Assembly: GCA_945861275.1 (NCBI GenBank)
Contig: CAMATZ010000021.1
Location: 25,765 to 89,764 of the forward strand
DNA length: 64,000 nucleotides
Origin: Bordetella parapertussis
GTDB lineage: Bacteria; Pseudomonadota; Gammaproteobacteria; Burkholderiales; SG8-41
Direction of reading: 5' to 3'
The notes below the pieces were generated by a model. The model made no database searches and was not told where the DNA came from. It saw nothing but the letters and a program-made list of their open reading frames with translations. Shown here piece by piece: positions 19,961-28,160 of the stretch; position 1 is the first letter of the stretch; every line of letters begins with the position of its first letter. A program made the translations under genes and the position numbers.

Positions 19961-20826
19961 GCACGCTCGCAAAGTCAGAACAAGGCCGCGTCGAGATTAA
20001 TCGTCTCGGCGTCTCTTTTGGGGTCAACGAAGCCAAGGTTGAGGCGCTCGGCGCCGTTTCGATGCATATCGATGCGGGCGAATTCGTCTCCATCATCGGT
20101 CCCTCGGGCTGCGGCAAGTCGACGCTGCTCAACGTCGTCGCCGGGTTCCTGAAACCCAGCAGTGGTCAGGTCCTGCTCGATCGTAAGCCTATCGACGGCC
20201 CGGGCGCCGATCGCGGCGTGGTGTTCCAGCAGTATTCGCTGTTCCCGTGGATGACGGTGCGCAAGAACGTCGAGTTCGGCCTCAAGATGCAGGGGATGTC
20301 GAGTTCCACCCGTGAAACCACGGCGCGTACGCTGCTGGGATTGGCCGGGCTGCTGTCGTTCGAAAATCATTTTCCGGATCAGTTGTCCGGCGGCATGAAG
20401 CAACGCGTTGGTATCGTGCGTGCACTGGCCATCAGCCCGCAAATGCTGCTGATGGATGAGCCCTTTGGCTCGCTGGATTCACAGACCCGCATCGTGATGC
20501 AGCAGATCCTCACCAATATGTGGCAAAAATTCCGCATCTCGGTGCTATTCATCACGCATGACATCGACGAGTCGATATTCCTGTCCGACCGCATCTACGT
20601 AATGACGGCCCGGCCCGGCCGCATCAAGGCCGAGATTCCGGTGCCATTACCACGCCCGCGCACCGCAGAGATGACAACCTCGAAAACGTTCGTTGATCTG
20701 ACCCAAACGCTGCGCGCCCTGATCCGCGAGGAGAGCTTGATCGCGATGGGGGGTGAACTCAAGGATGGCGGTCTTGACGGCTTCGGCACCGAGGTCGGGC
20801 CGAGCGGCGTCAAGGGCGTTGTGTGA
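19957..20826 (+). CDS. NitT/TauT-type ABC transporter ATPase
   Basis: A 289-residue ATPase of the SsuB/TauB/NrtD class. Walker A is GPSGCGKST (about 48-56), the Q-loop lies in VFQQYSLFPWMTV, the ABC signature is LSGGMKQRVGIVRAL (about 145-159), Walker B is MLLMDEPFGSLD, and the switch His is in VLFITHDIDES. It completes the importer formed by the genes at 14703 and 16125. It overlaps the GntR gene by four bases. The C-terminus carries about 30 residues of Gly-rich tail not needed for the fold. A 93-base gap leads to the sulfatase gene. Confidence 0.93.
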   Translation: MSTLAKSEQGRVEINRLGVSFGVNEAKVEALGAVSMHIDAGEFVSIIGPSGCGKSTLLNVVAGFLKPSSGQVLLDRKPIDGPGADRGVVFQQYSLFPWMTVRKNVEFGLKMQGMSSSTRETTARTLLGLAGLLSFENHFPDQLSGGMKQRVGIVRALAISPQMLLMDEPFGSLDSQTRIVMQQILTNMWQKFRISVLFITHDIDESIFLSDRIYVMTARPGRIKAEIPVPLPRPRTAEMTTSKTFVDLTQTLRALIREESLIAMGGELKDGGLDGFGTEVGPSGVKGVV

Positions 20827-20919
20827 TGCGCGTGCCGCGAAGAACCGCTCCCGTCACGATGGCGATGCTCGACGCAACAACATGTACGTTTATTCTCAAC
20901 TTCAACCCGGAGGTACTCA

Positions 20920-22281
20920 ATGGCTAAAAAACCAAACATACTCTTCTTCCATGTCGATAATTTGGGCATGGGCGAATTGGGTTGCTACGGTGGTGGCATC
21001 CTGCGCGGCGCCGATAGCAAGCGCGCCGACCAGTTCTGCAAGGAGGGTGCGAAGCTCATGCACTACGTGGTCGAGCCGCAGTGCACGCCGACCCGCTCCG
21101 CGCTGATGACCGGGCGCCTGCCGATCCGCTCCGGCAACCACACCATCGCGCTGGGCGGCAACGGGGGCGGCATCGTGCGCTGGGAGGTCACCATCGCCGA
21201 GATCCTCGCCGAGGCCGGTTACACCTCCTCCATCCAGGGCAAGTGGCACATCGGCGCGGAGGACGGGCGTTTTCCGACCGACCACGGCTTCGACGAATGG
21301 TACGGGCCGCTGCGCACCTACGACGAATGCATGTACCTCGACGATCCGCACTATGACCCGGAGCGCGACGGTTACTCGTACATGCACGAAGGGAAGAAAG
21401 GCGAGGGTTGCAAGCCGATCAAGTCGCAGCAGCTTACCGTGGACGTGAAAAGGAACTGCGACCTCGAGTACCTCAAGCGCGGCTCGGCTTTCATGGAGCG
21501 CGCCGTCAAGGCCGACAAGCCGTTCTTCCTCTATTTCAACCACTCGCTGATGCATTTCCCGATGGTCACGCGCGACGAGTTCAAGGGGAAAAGCACGAAC
21601 GGCGCGTGGGGCGACTGCCTGCTGATGCTCGACCACGACTTCGGCGTGCTGCTCGACAAGCTCGACCAGCTTGGCGTGGCCAAGGACACCATCGTGGTCT
21701 ACTGCGGCGACAACGGCGCCGAGGATCACCTTGCGGGCCGCGGCACAGGCGGCTTCTTCGACGGTTCGTACTTCAGCTCGGCGGAAGGCGGCATCCGCAC
21801 GCCGCTCCTGATGCGCTGGCCCGGCCATATCAAGCCCGGAACCGAGAGCGACGAGATGATCCACGTGACCGACATGTTCGCCACGCTGCTCAAGTTCACC
21901 GGCTGCGAGCCGCCGCGCGACCGGATCATCGACGGTATCGACCAGTCGGACTTCCTCCTCGGCAAGAAGGCGACCTCCAACCGCAAGGACTGCATGGTGT
22001 GGCTGAAGGACGAGCTGCACGCCATCAAGTGGGAGCACTTCAAGATCAACTTCAAGCGCCAGCAGCACTTCCACGATCCAGAGCTGCCGCTCGGCTTCGC
22101 CCGCATCACGCACCTCAAGGACGATCCGAAGGAGCGCGAGCCGGTCAACCAGCAGTACGTGCGCTGGTGGGTGATGCAGCATGCGCACAACGCCGTGCGG
22201 AAATACGAAGACAGCGTCAAGAAGGAAGAGCTCATCCCGCCCGGCGCGCCGCTCGATTTCGTGCCGAAGCAGTACCGGTGA
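20920..22281 (+). CDS. Type I formylglycine-dependent sulfatase, probably cytoplasmic
   Basis: 453 residues of the alkaline-phosphatase superfamily. The Cys that FGE converts to formylglycine is Cys55 in the perfect motif CTPTRSALMTGR. Other active-site elements are FFHVDNLGMGELG (metal site, with Asp-Asn where Asp-Asp is usual), GKWHIG, FNHSLMHFP and YCGDNGAE. It hydrolyses a sulfate ester; the closest named type cannot be fixed, but arylsulfatases have this layout. There is no signal peptide (the protein starts MAKKPNILFFHVD), unlike many bacterial sulfatases, so the substrate should be imported first. GGAGG precedes the ATG. Codon use is very GC-rich compared with the SulP gene downstream. 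Confidence 0.92.
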   Translation: MAKKPNILFFHVDNLGMGELGCYGGGILRGADSKRADQFCKEGAKLMHYVVEPQCTPTRSALMTGRLPIRSGNHTIALGGNGGGIVRWEVTIAEILAEAGYTSSIQGKWHIGAEDGRFPTDHGFDEWYGPLRTYDECMYLDDPHYDPERDGYSYMHEGKKGEGCKPIKSQQLTVDVKRNCDLEYLKRGSAFMERAVKADKPFFLYFNHSLMHFPMVTRDEFKGKSTNGAWGDCLLMLDHDFGVLLDKLDQLGVAKDTIVVYCGDNGAEDHLAGRGTGGFFDGSYFSSAEGGIRTPLLMRWPGHIKPGTESDEMIHVTDMFATLLKFTGCEPPRDRIIDGIDQSDFLLGKKATSNRKDCMVWLKDELHAIKWEHFKINFKRQQHFHDPELPLGFARITHLKDDPKEREPVNQQYVRWWVMQHAHNAVRKYEDSVKKEELIPPGAPLDFVPKQYR

Positions 22282-23204
22282 AACTGGGTGTAGCGAGCGC
22301 ACTAGCCGGCTCGCGCGCCGCAAACCGAGAGTCCATGAAATGGATTTCTGGAGGCGATTTTCTCATGGGCTCGGAAAAGTTCTACCGCGAGGAGCGGCCG
22401 GTGCGGCCGGAACGCGTCGCGGGCTTCTGGATCGATCCCAATCCGGTAACCAACGCGCAATTTCGCGAGTTCGTCGTGGCGACCGGATACCTGACGCTCT
22501 GCGAGCGGCAGCCGGACACCGCGCTGTATCCCGGCGCAGATCCTGAGATGCTGGTCCCCGGTTCGCTGGTGTTTCACAAGCCCGCCGCTCCGGTGGGGCT
22601 GCGCGACAACCGCGCCTGGTGGCACTACGTCCCGGGGGCGAACTGGCGGCATCCGGAAAGGCCAGGAAGCACGCTCGACGATCGCGAGGATCATCCGGTG
22701 GTTCACGTCGCTTACGAGGATGCCCGCGCATACGCGCACTGGACGGGAAAGGTGTTACCGACCGAATCCGAGTGGGAATTTGCTGCTCGGGGCGGGCTGG
22801 AAGGCGCGGCCTATGCATGGGGTGACGAGGCTGCGCCGGAGGGGCGGGCAATGGCCAACACCTGGCAGGGCCGGTTCCCCTGGGAAAACCTCAAGGCCGA
22901 CGGCTACGAGGGCACGTCTCCGGTCGGGGCTTTCCCCGCAAATGGCTACGGCCTCTACGACATGATCGGCAACGTGTGGGAGTGGACCTCGAGCCCCTTC
23001 GCGCCGCATGGCGCCGAAGGCATTAAGAAATCCTGCTGCACTACCAGCGAGCCCGGCGAAAACGCCGCGCGCATGGTGGTGAAAGGCGGCTCACATCTGT
23101 GCGCGCCCAATTATTGTCTGCGCTACCGGCCGGCAGCGCGCCAGGGCGAGGCGGTTGACACCTCAGCCTGCCACATTGGTTTTCGCTGCGTCGTGCGCGG
23201 GTAG
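22278..23204 (+). CDS. Formylglycine-generating enzyme (sulfatase maturase, SUMF1 family)
   Basis: About 308 residues from a GTG that overlaps the sulfatase stop (GTGA), which implies coupled translation; an ATG at 22335 is the alternative start. The FGE fold is clear: MKWISGGDFLMGSEKFYREE, IDPNPVTNAQFREFV, VVHVAYEDARAYAHWTGK, LPTESEWEFAARGG and GNVWEWTSSPF. The copper-binding catalytic pair is present as Cys275 and Cys280 in GGSHLCAPNYCLRYRPAAR, which separates true FGEs from Cys-less relatives such as EgtB. It oxidises the sulfatase Cys to formylglycine with O2 and Cu(I). The frame is open far upstream inside the sulfatase gene, but that part is a shadow. Confidence 0.93.
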   Translation: MKLGVASALAGSRAANRESMKWISGGDFLMGSEKFYREERPVRPERVAGFWIDPNPVTNAQFREFVVATGYLTLCERQPDTALYPGADPEMLVPGSLVFHKPAAPVGLRDNRAWWHYVPGANWRHPERPGSTLDDREDHPVVHVAYEDARAYAHWTGKVLPTESEWEFAARGGLEGAAYAWGDEAAPEGRAMANTWQGRFPWENLKADGYEGTSPVGAFPANGYGLYDMIGNVWEWTSSPFAPHGAEGIKKSCCTTSEPGENAARMVVKGGSHLCAPNYCLRYRPAARQGEAVDTSACHIGFRCVVRG

Positions 23205-23208
23205 AAGC

Positions 23209-24360
23209 ATGAAATCTCAAGTGATTGTAAGAAATGTTCTTGCGGGTATTACGACCAGCCTTGCCATGGTTCCCGAAGTAGTGGCGTTTGCATTGCTGGC
23301 TACAGTGAACCCTTTAGTGGGTCTTTATGCTGCAGTTATTCTCGGATTTGTCAGCGCGGCATTCGGTGGCCGTCCGGGACTTATTTCCGGTGGGGCCGGA
23401 TCGTTGGCTGTGGTTTCTGTCGCCCTGGTCGTTACGCATGGCGTTCAGTATCTATTTGCCTGCATTATCCTTATGGGTTTTTTACAGGTGTTGTTCGGAC
23501 TATTCAGACTGGGGAAACTCATCCGCTACGTCACACCCGCTGTCATGAATGGGTTTGTCAATGGACTGGCTTTAATAATTTTCCTGTCGCAGTTCGGACA
23601 AATACCAAGTTCCGGCAGAGAACTCTATGTGATGGCCGGGCTGATTGCTGTTACTATTTTTGGCGTTGTTGTTGCGCCCAGGATAACCAAACAAATTCCG
23701 GCCAGTTTATTCGGCATAGTTCTGGTCAGTCTATTTGTTTTAGCCTTCGGCATTACCACTAAAACTGTCGGGGATATCGCAAGCATTTCCGGGTCACTGC
23801 CTGCATTTGCCTTTCCTGATGTTCCCATGACGCTTAAAACGCTTTGGATCATTCTTCCCTACAGTCTGATACTGGGCGCCATAGGATTAATTGAAACGCT
23901 GCTGACCGCCAACCTGGTTGATGACTTTGTTCATCTACATAAGCCGCATCACAATACGCATCCCAATAAAGAGTCTTTGGCACAAGGTTGCGGAAATTTG
24001 CTTACGGGTTTGTTTGGCGGCATGGGTGGGTGCGCCATGATTGGGCAGACTGTGATTAACCTGGAGGCGGGCGGTTTCCATCGGCTGGCCGGAATCGTTT
24101 GTTCGCTGGCGATCCTTTGTTATATTCTATTTGCCAGTCCGGTTATTGAAGCCATTCCTATCGCTGCATTGATTGGGGTGATGTTCGTTGTTTGTTTTCA
24201 TACTTTTGACTGGAAGACTTTTACCAAAAGCAAAGACCATGTGGCTATTACACTCATCGTCATGATAGCTACGGTTCTAACTAACCTGGCCTACGCTGTC
24301 TTAATAGGCATTGCAATAAGTTCAGCCTATATCTATTACCCAAGAAAAAAAGCGGCATGA
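23209..24360 (+). CDS. SulP-family anion permease without STAS domain
   Basis: A 383-residue membrane protein with about ten hydrophobic segments. SulP features include the N-terminal AGITTSLAMVPEVVAFALLA and the later GLFGGMGGCAMIGQTVINLEAGG. It ends soon after the last span, so the cytoplasmic STAS domain of most SulP transporters is missing. SulP proteins carry sulfate, bicarbonate or other anions; beside a cytoplasmic sulfatase a sulfate role is attractive but inferred. It starts four bases after the FGE stop. Sampled lines are about 42-45 percent GC, against about 60-67 percent in the sulfatase gene, which suggests a separate origin. Dicarboxylate or bicarbonate transport is an alternative. 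Confidence 0.88.
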   Translation: MKSQVIVRNVLAGITTSLAMVPEVVAFALLATVNPLVGLYAAVILGFVSAAFGGRPGLISGGAGSLAVVSVALVVTHGVQYLFACIILMGFLQVLFGLFRLGKLIRYVTPAVMNGFVNGLALIIFLSQFGQIPSSGRELYVMAGLIAVTIFGVVVAPRITKQIPASLFGIVLVSLFVLAFGITTKTVGDIASISGSLPAFAFPDVPMTLKTLWIILPYSLILGAIGLIETLLTANLVDDFVHLHKPHHNTHPNKESLAQGCGNLLTGLFGGMGGCAMIGQTVINLEAGGFHRLAGIVCSLAILCYILFASPVIEAIPIAALIGVMFVVCFHTFDWKTFTKSKDHVAITLIVMIATVLTNLAYAVLIGIAISSAYIYYPRKKAA

Positions 24361-24607
24361 TTGTTTTGTGATAGACGCAGGTGCAGGAGAGGGGGCAGTA
24401 TCATCACAGCAAATCCAGTAGCGCATCCATAGCCGTTAACGACAGAGAATTTCCTACCCGCGCCCGGAGCAGTTGTGCCGGGCGCTGCCATTGGTATCGC
24501 TGTAACGGTCTAGGTCACGCCTTCTGTGAGGCTCGTGCTAACGCATATCAGAATCAGGGAATCAGGATCGGTATAATGATACGCTTTGCCTTGATGATTG
24601 GCGCATT
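24361..24607. other. 247-bp intergenic region after the SulP gene
   Basis: No gene, terminator or repeat is visible. The AT-richer last 60 bases (for example GGTATAATGATACG near 24571) could hold the promoter of the large flavoprotein: TATAAT is exact, but no good -35 was found. Confidence 0.4.
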
Positions 24608-27600
24608 TTGACAATTCCGACTTTTACCTCGCCGAGTGGCATCGCTTTCGCTGACTTTTATCGACGCGAGGGGCTGCAGCGCATAGACGTGCTGTTTCTT
24701 GCCAAGCTCGCTGCCGCCGATCCGCTGCTGCATATGCAGTTGATCGCCGCGCGAGCGGCGCCGTCAGCGCTTGCGGGCAAGCTGGAATCGGAATTGCTGC
24801 TGGCGTTGACTCCGCATCTGGAAGATTTCCTCGCGTGGTTGTTCGCCATTGAATCGGAGGTGGCTGCGCTGACAGCGCGCCATCTGGAGTTGTCACCGAT
24901 CTACAGCGTGAAGCGTTTGTTCGTGCAGCGTAAGGCGGCAAACAAATATAAAGGCGCGGTGGCTGAGCAGTTCAATGGACCGGAACTGGCGTTGCGGCTG
25001 GAGCCGATGATGAGCGACACGCTCACCGAACTGGGCTTCGCGAAAAAAGTGCTGGAATGGCAAAAAGACGAAGCCGCCCATGCCGACAAACTTGAGGTGG
25101 CGCTGCAATATGCCGCGTGGGCTTTGCAGACTGCGGCGGGGCGCAAGAAACATCACGACGGTGTTTTGTTCAAAGCGCCGCACAAGCTCGACATGCAGCA
25201 CCTGGTGCCCAGCGCAACAGAATCGGCGCAAGGTTTTACCACCCATACTTTTGCGGTGGAGAAGTTGCGCCGCCGTGAGGGATTCAGGCTCACGGATAAG
25301 GGCACCGATCTCAAGGGGGCGCTGGATCAGGCGCACTACTGCATCTGGTGCCACGAGCAGGGCAAGGATTCCTGCTCGAAAGGTCTACTAGAGAAAGGGG
25401 CTAGTGGGCGCGGTACAGCGTCATTCAAGAAAAGCCCGTTCGGTGTGGCGCTCGCCGGTTGTCCGCTGGAAGAAAAGATTTCTGAGTTTCACAAGGCCAA
25501 GTCCGAGGGCTATGCGCTCGGCGCGCTCGCCATCATCACCGTCGATAATCCGATGGTGGCGGCGACGGGTCACCGTATCTGTAACGACTGCATGAAGTCA
25601 TGCATCTATCAAAAGCAGGAGCCGGTGGATATTCCGCAGGCGGAAACGCGCACTTTGAAAGACGTGCTGGAATTGCCGTGGGGCTTCGAGATCTACAGCC
25701 TGCTGACGCGCTGGAATCCGCTGAATTTGCGCAAACCCTATCCGCAAGCGCCCAGCGGCAAGCGTGTGCTGATCGCAGGCATGGGGCCGGCAGGGTTTTC
25801 GCTGGCGCATTATTTAATGAACGACGGACATACGGTAGTCGGAATTGACGGTTTGAAAATCGAGCCGCTGCCGGCGAAATTTTCCGGTGTGGATGCGCAG
25901 GGTCAGCGCACGCCGTTCATGCCGATACGCGATATTCGCGATCTGTATGAGCGGCTCGACGAACGCATGATGGCCGGCTTTGGCGGCGTGGCGGAATATG
26001 GCATCACTGTGCGCTGGGACAAAAACTTCTTAAAAATCATAAGGTTACTATTAGAGCGTCGCGAGCAGTTTGCGCTCTTCGGCGGCGTGCGTTTTGGCGG
26101 CACAATTACCGCAGACGACGCGTTCGCGATGGGCTTCGATCACGTGGCGCTGGCCATCGGCGCAGGGCGGCCCACAGTGCTCGATATGCCGAACGGCCTT
26201 GCGCGCGGCGTGCGCACGGCCTCGGATTTTCTGATGGCGCTGCAACTCACCGGTGCGGCCAAAACTGATTCCATTGCCAATATGCAGTTGCGCCTGCCGG
26301 TGGTGATCATTGGCGGCGGACTGACGGCGATAGACACCGCTACCGAGTCGCTCGCGTACTACCCGCTGCAAGTGGAAAAATTTCTCAAGCGTTATGAGGC
26401 GATGGCGCGCGAGCACGGCGAAATGGCGGCACGTCTGGCGTGGAACGAAGAAGAGCGCATCATCGCCGACGAATTTCTGGCGCACGCGCGCGCGCTGCGT
26501 TCCGAGCGCATGCGTGCGGTGGCCGAAGAACGCGCGCCGCGCATCGTGGAATTGCTGCAGGGGTGGGGCGGCGCAACCATTGCGTATCGCAAGCGCCTGG
26601 TCGACAGTCCGTCCTACACGCTAAACCACGAAGAAGTGCACAAAGCACTGGAAGAAGGCATACGCTTTGCCGAGGGACTGACACCGCTGGCTGTGGAAGT
26701 CGATCAATACGGCCACGCCTGCGCCCTCAAGGTGTCGGTGCAGGTGCGCGCGCAGGGTGGCATGGTAGTCGATGGCGGCGAAGTCCTGCTGCCGGCCTAT
26801 ACCATCCTCATCGCCGCAGGTACTCAGCCTAACACCGTGCTGGCGCGCGAGGATGCAGCGAATTTTAAACTCGATGGCCGCTATTTCCAGGCGTATGACG
26901 CTGCGGGCAACCCGGTGGCCGCCGAGAAAGGCATATCGAAACCCAACCAGATCAACGTCCTGTTGTCGCGGCAGGCCGATGGCCGTTGCATGAGTTATTT
27001 CGGCGACGTGCATCCCTCGTTTTTCGGCAACGTGGTCAAAGCCATCGGCAGCGCGAAGCAGGGGCACCCGCTGGTAAGCCGCGTACTCGAAGCCGTGACA
27101 CCCGCCGCCGCAGTCAGTGACCGGGAGTTTCTCGCGCGCTTTGATCATGAGTTGCGTGCGACTGTGCACGAGGTGAAGCGCCTGACGCCGATGATTATTG
27201 AAGTGGTGGTGCGTGCGCCGCTGGCTGCGCGGCGCTTCCGGCCCGGTCAGTTTTACCGGTTGCAGAATTTCGAATCCAGCGCGCCAAAAACCGAAGGCAC
27301 GCGCCTCGGCATGGAGGGCCTCGCACTCACCGGCGCATGGGTGGATCGCGAACAGGGGCTGATATCAACCATCGTGCTGGAAATGGGCGGCTCTTCCGAC
27401 CTGTGCGTGGAACTGAAGCCCGGCGAACCGATCGTGCTGATGGGACCGACCGGCACACCGACCGAAATACCTGCGGATGAAACCGTGGTGCTGGTGGGCG
27501 GCGGGCTGGGCAATGCGGTATTGCTCTCGATAGGACTGGCGATGCGCAAGGCGGGCAACCGCGTGCTGTACTTCGCCGGCTACAAAAAAATGATCGACCG

Positions 27601-28135
27601 CTACAAGATCGCCGATATAGAAGCGGCGGCCGATGTGGTGGTGTGGTGCTGCGACGATGAACCGGGTTTCACCCCCGATCGCCCGCAGGATCGCACCTTT
27701 GTTGGCAACATCGTACAGTGTATGCACGCGTATGCCAGCGGGCAACTGGGCGAGCAGCCGATACCGTTCAGGGACGCCGACCGCATTGTCGCGATTGGTT
27801 CGGATCGCATGATGGCGGCGGTGGCGCGCGCGCGGCATGAGATACTAAAGCCATTCATGAAGCAACACCACTTCGGCATCGGCTCCATCAACTCACCCAT
27901 GCAATGCATGATGAAAGAAATTTGCGCACAGTGTTTGCAGCCGCATGTCGATCCACTCACCGGCAAGACCAGTTACGTGTTCTCCTGCTTCAATCAGGAT
28001 CAGCCGCTGGACAGCGTGGACTGGAACGGCCTCAATCAGCGGCTGCGGCAAAACTCGGTGCAGGAAAAACTCACCGCCGAGTGGCTGGATCACTGTCTGA
28101 TCAAGCTCGGATTGCGGGAAATGCAGCGGATTTAA
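24608..28135 (+). CDS. 1175-residue flavoprotein: GltD/NfnB-like half fused to PyrK/NfnA-like half
   Basis: A large cytoplasmic oxidoreductase. Residues about 1-230 are helical and not recognised. Residues about 240-345 hold an iron-sulfur domain of the GltD/dihydropyrimidine-dehydrogenase type: CIWC (from 245), a Cys in DSCSKG, CPLEEK (285) and CNDCMKSC (from 325). Residues about 380-840 carry two Rossmann motifs, VLIAGMGPAGFSLAHYL and VVIIGGGLTAIDTA. Residues about 845-1175 are a ferredoxin-reductase-like module with RPGQFYRLQNF, the NAD loop VGGGLGNAVLLS and a C-terminal CMMKEICAQC...C cluster (1100-1127) as in PyrK. Together this resembles NfnB plus NfnA in one chain. The start is a TTG and is uncertain. 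Substrates unknown. Confidence 0.8.
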   Translation: MTIPTFTSPSGIAFADFYRREGLQRIDVLFLAKLAAADPLLHMQLIAARAAPSALAGKLESELLLALTPHLEDFLAWLFAIESEVAALTARHLELSPIYSVKRLFVQRKAANKYKGAVAEQFNGPELALRLEPMMSDTLTELGFAKKVLEWQKDEAAHADKLEVALQYAAWALQTAAGRKKHHDGVLFKAPHKLDMQHLVPSATESAQGFTTHTFAVEKLRRREGFRLTDKGTDLKGALDQAHYCIWCHEQGKDSCSKGLLEKGASGRGTASFKKSPFGVALAGCPLEEKISEFHKAKSEGYALGALAIITVDNPMVAATGHRICNDCMKSCIYQKQEPVDIPQAETRTLKDVLELPWGFEIYSLLTRWNPLNLRKPYPQAPSGKRVLIAGMGPAGFSLAHYLMNDGHTVVGIDGLKIEPLPAKFSGVDAQGQRTPFMPIRDIRDLYERLDERMMAGFGGVAEYGITVRWDKNFLKIIRLLLERREQFALFGGVRFGGTITADDAFAMGFDHVALAIGAGRPTVLDMPNGLARGVRTASDFLMALQLTGAAKTDSIANMQLRLPVVIIGGGLTAIDTATESLAYYPLQVEKFLKRYEAMAREHGEMAARLAWNEEERIIADEFLAHARALRSERMRAVAEERAPRIVELLQGWGGATIAYRKRLVDSPSYTLNHEEVHKALEEGIRFAEGLTPLAVEVDQYGHACALKVSVQVRAQGGMVVDGGEVLLPAYTILIAAGTQPNTVLAREDAANFKLDGRYFQAYDAAGNPVAAEKGISKPNQINVLLSRQADGRCMSYFGDVHPSFFGNVVKAIGSAKQGHPLVSRVLEAVTPAAAVSDREFLARFDHELRATVHEVKRLTPMIIEVVVRAPLAARRFRPGQFYRLQNFESSAPKTEGTRLGMEGLALTGAWVDREQGLISTIVLEMGGSSDLCVELKPGEPIVLMGPTGTPTEIPADETVVLVGGGLGNAVLLSIGLAMRKAGNRVLYFAGYKKMIDRYKIADIEAAADVVVWCCDDEPGFTPDRPQDRTFVGNIVQCMHAYASGQLGEQPIPFRDADRIVAIGSDRMMAAVARARHEILKPFMKQHHFGIGSINSPMQCMMKEICAQCLQPHVDPLTGKTSYVFSCFNQDQPLDSVDWNGLNQRLRQNSVQEKLTAEWLDHCLIKLGLREMQRI

Positions 28136-28160
28136 CCAACCAACCTGACAGAGCGACGAC

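Noticed and set aside
21408..22277. Long N-terminal extension of the FGE frame inside the sulfatase gene
   Set aside because: The stretch is Arg/Ala-rich shadow sequence. FGE homology begins after the GTG at 22278, which overlaps the sulfatase stop.
20917..22323. 468-codon open frame on the minus strand opposite the sulfatase gene
   Set aside because: It mirrors the sulfatase codons almost exactly; the sulfatase has all catalytic motifs and this frame has none.
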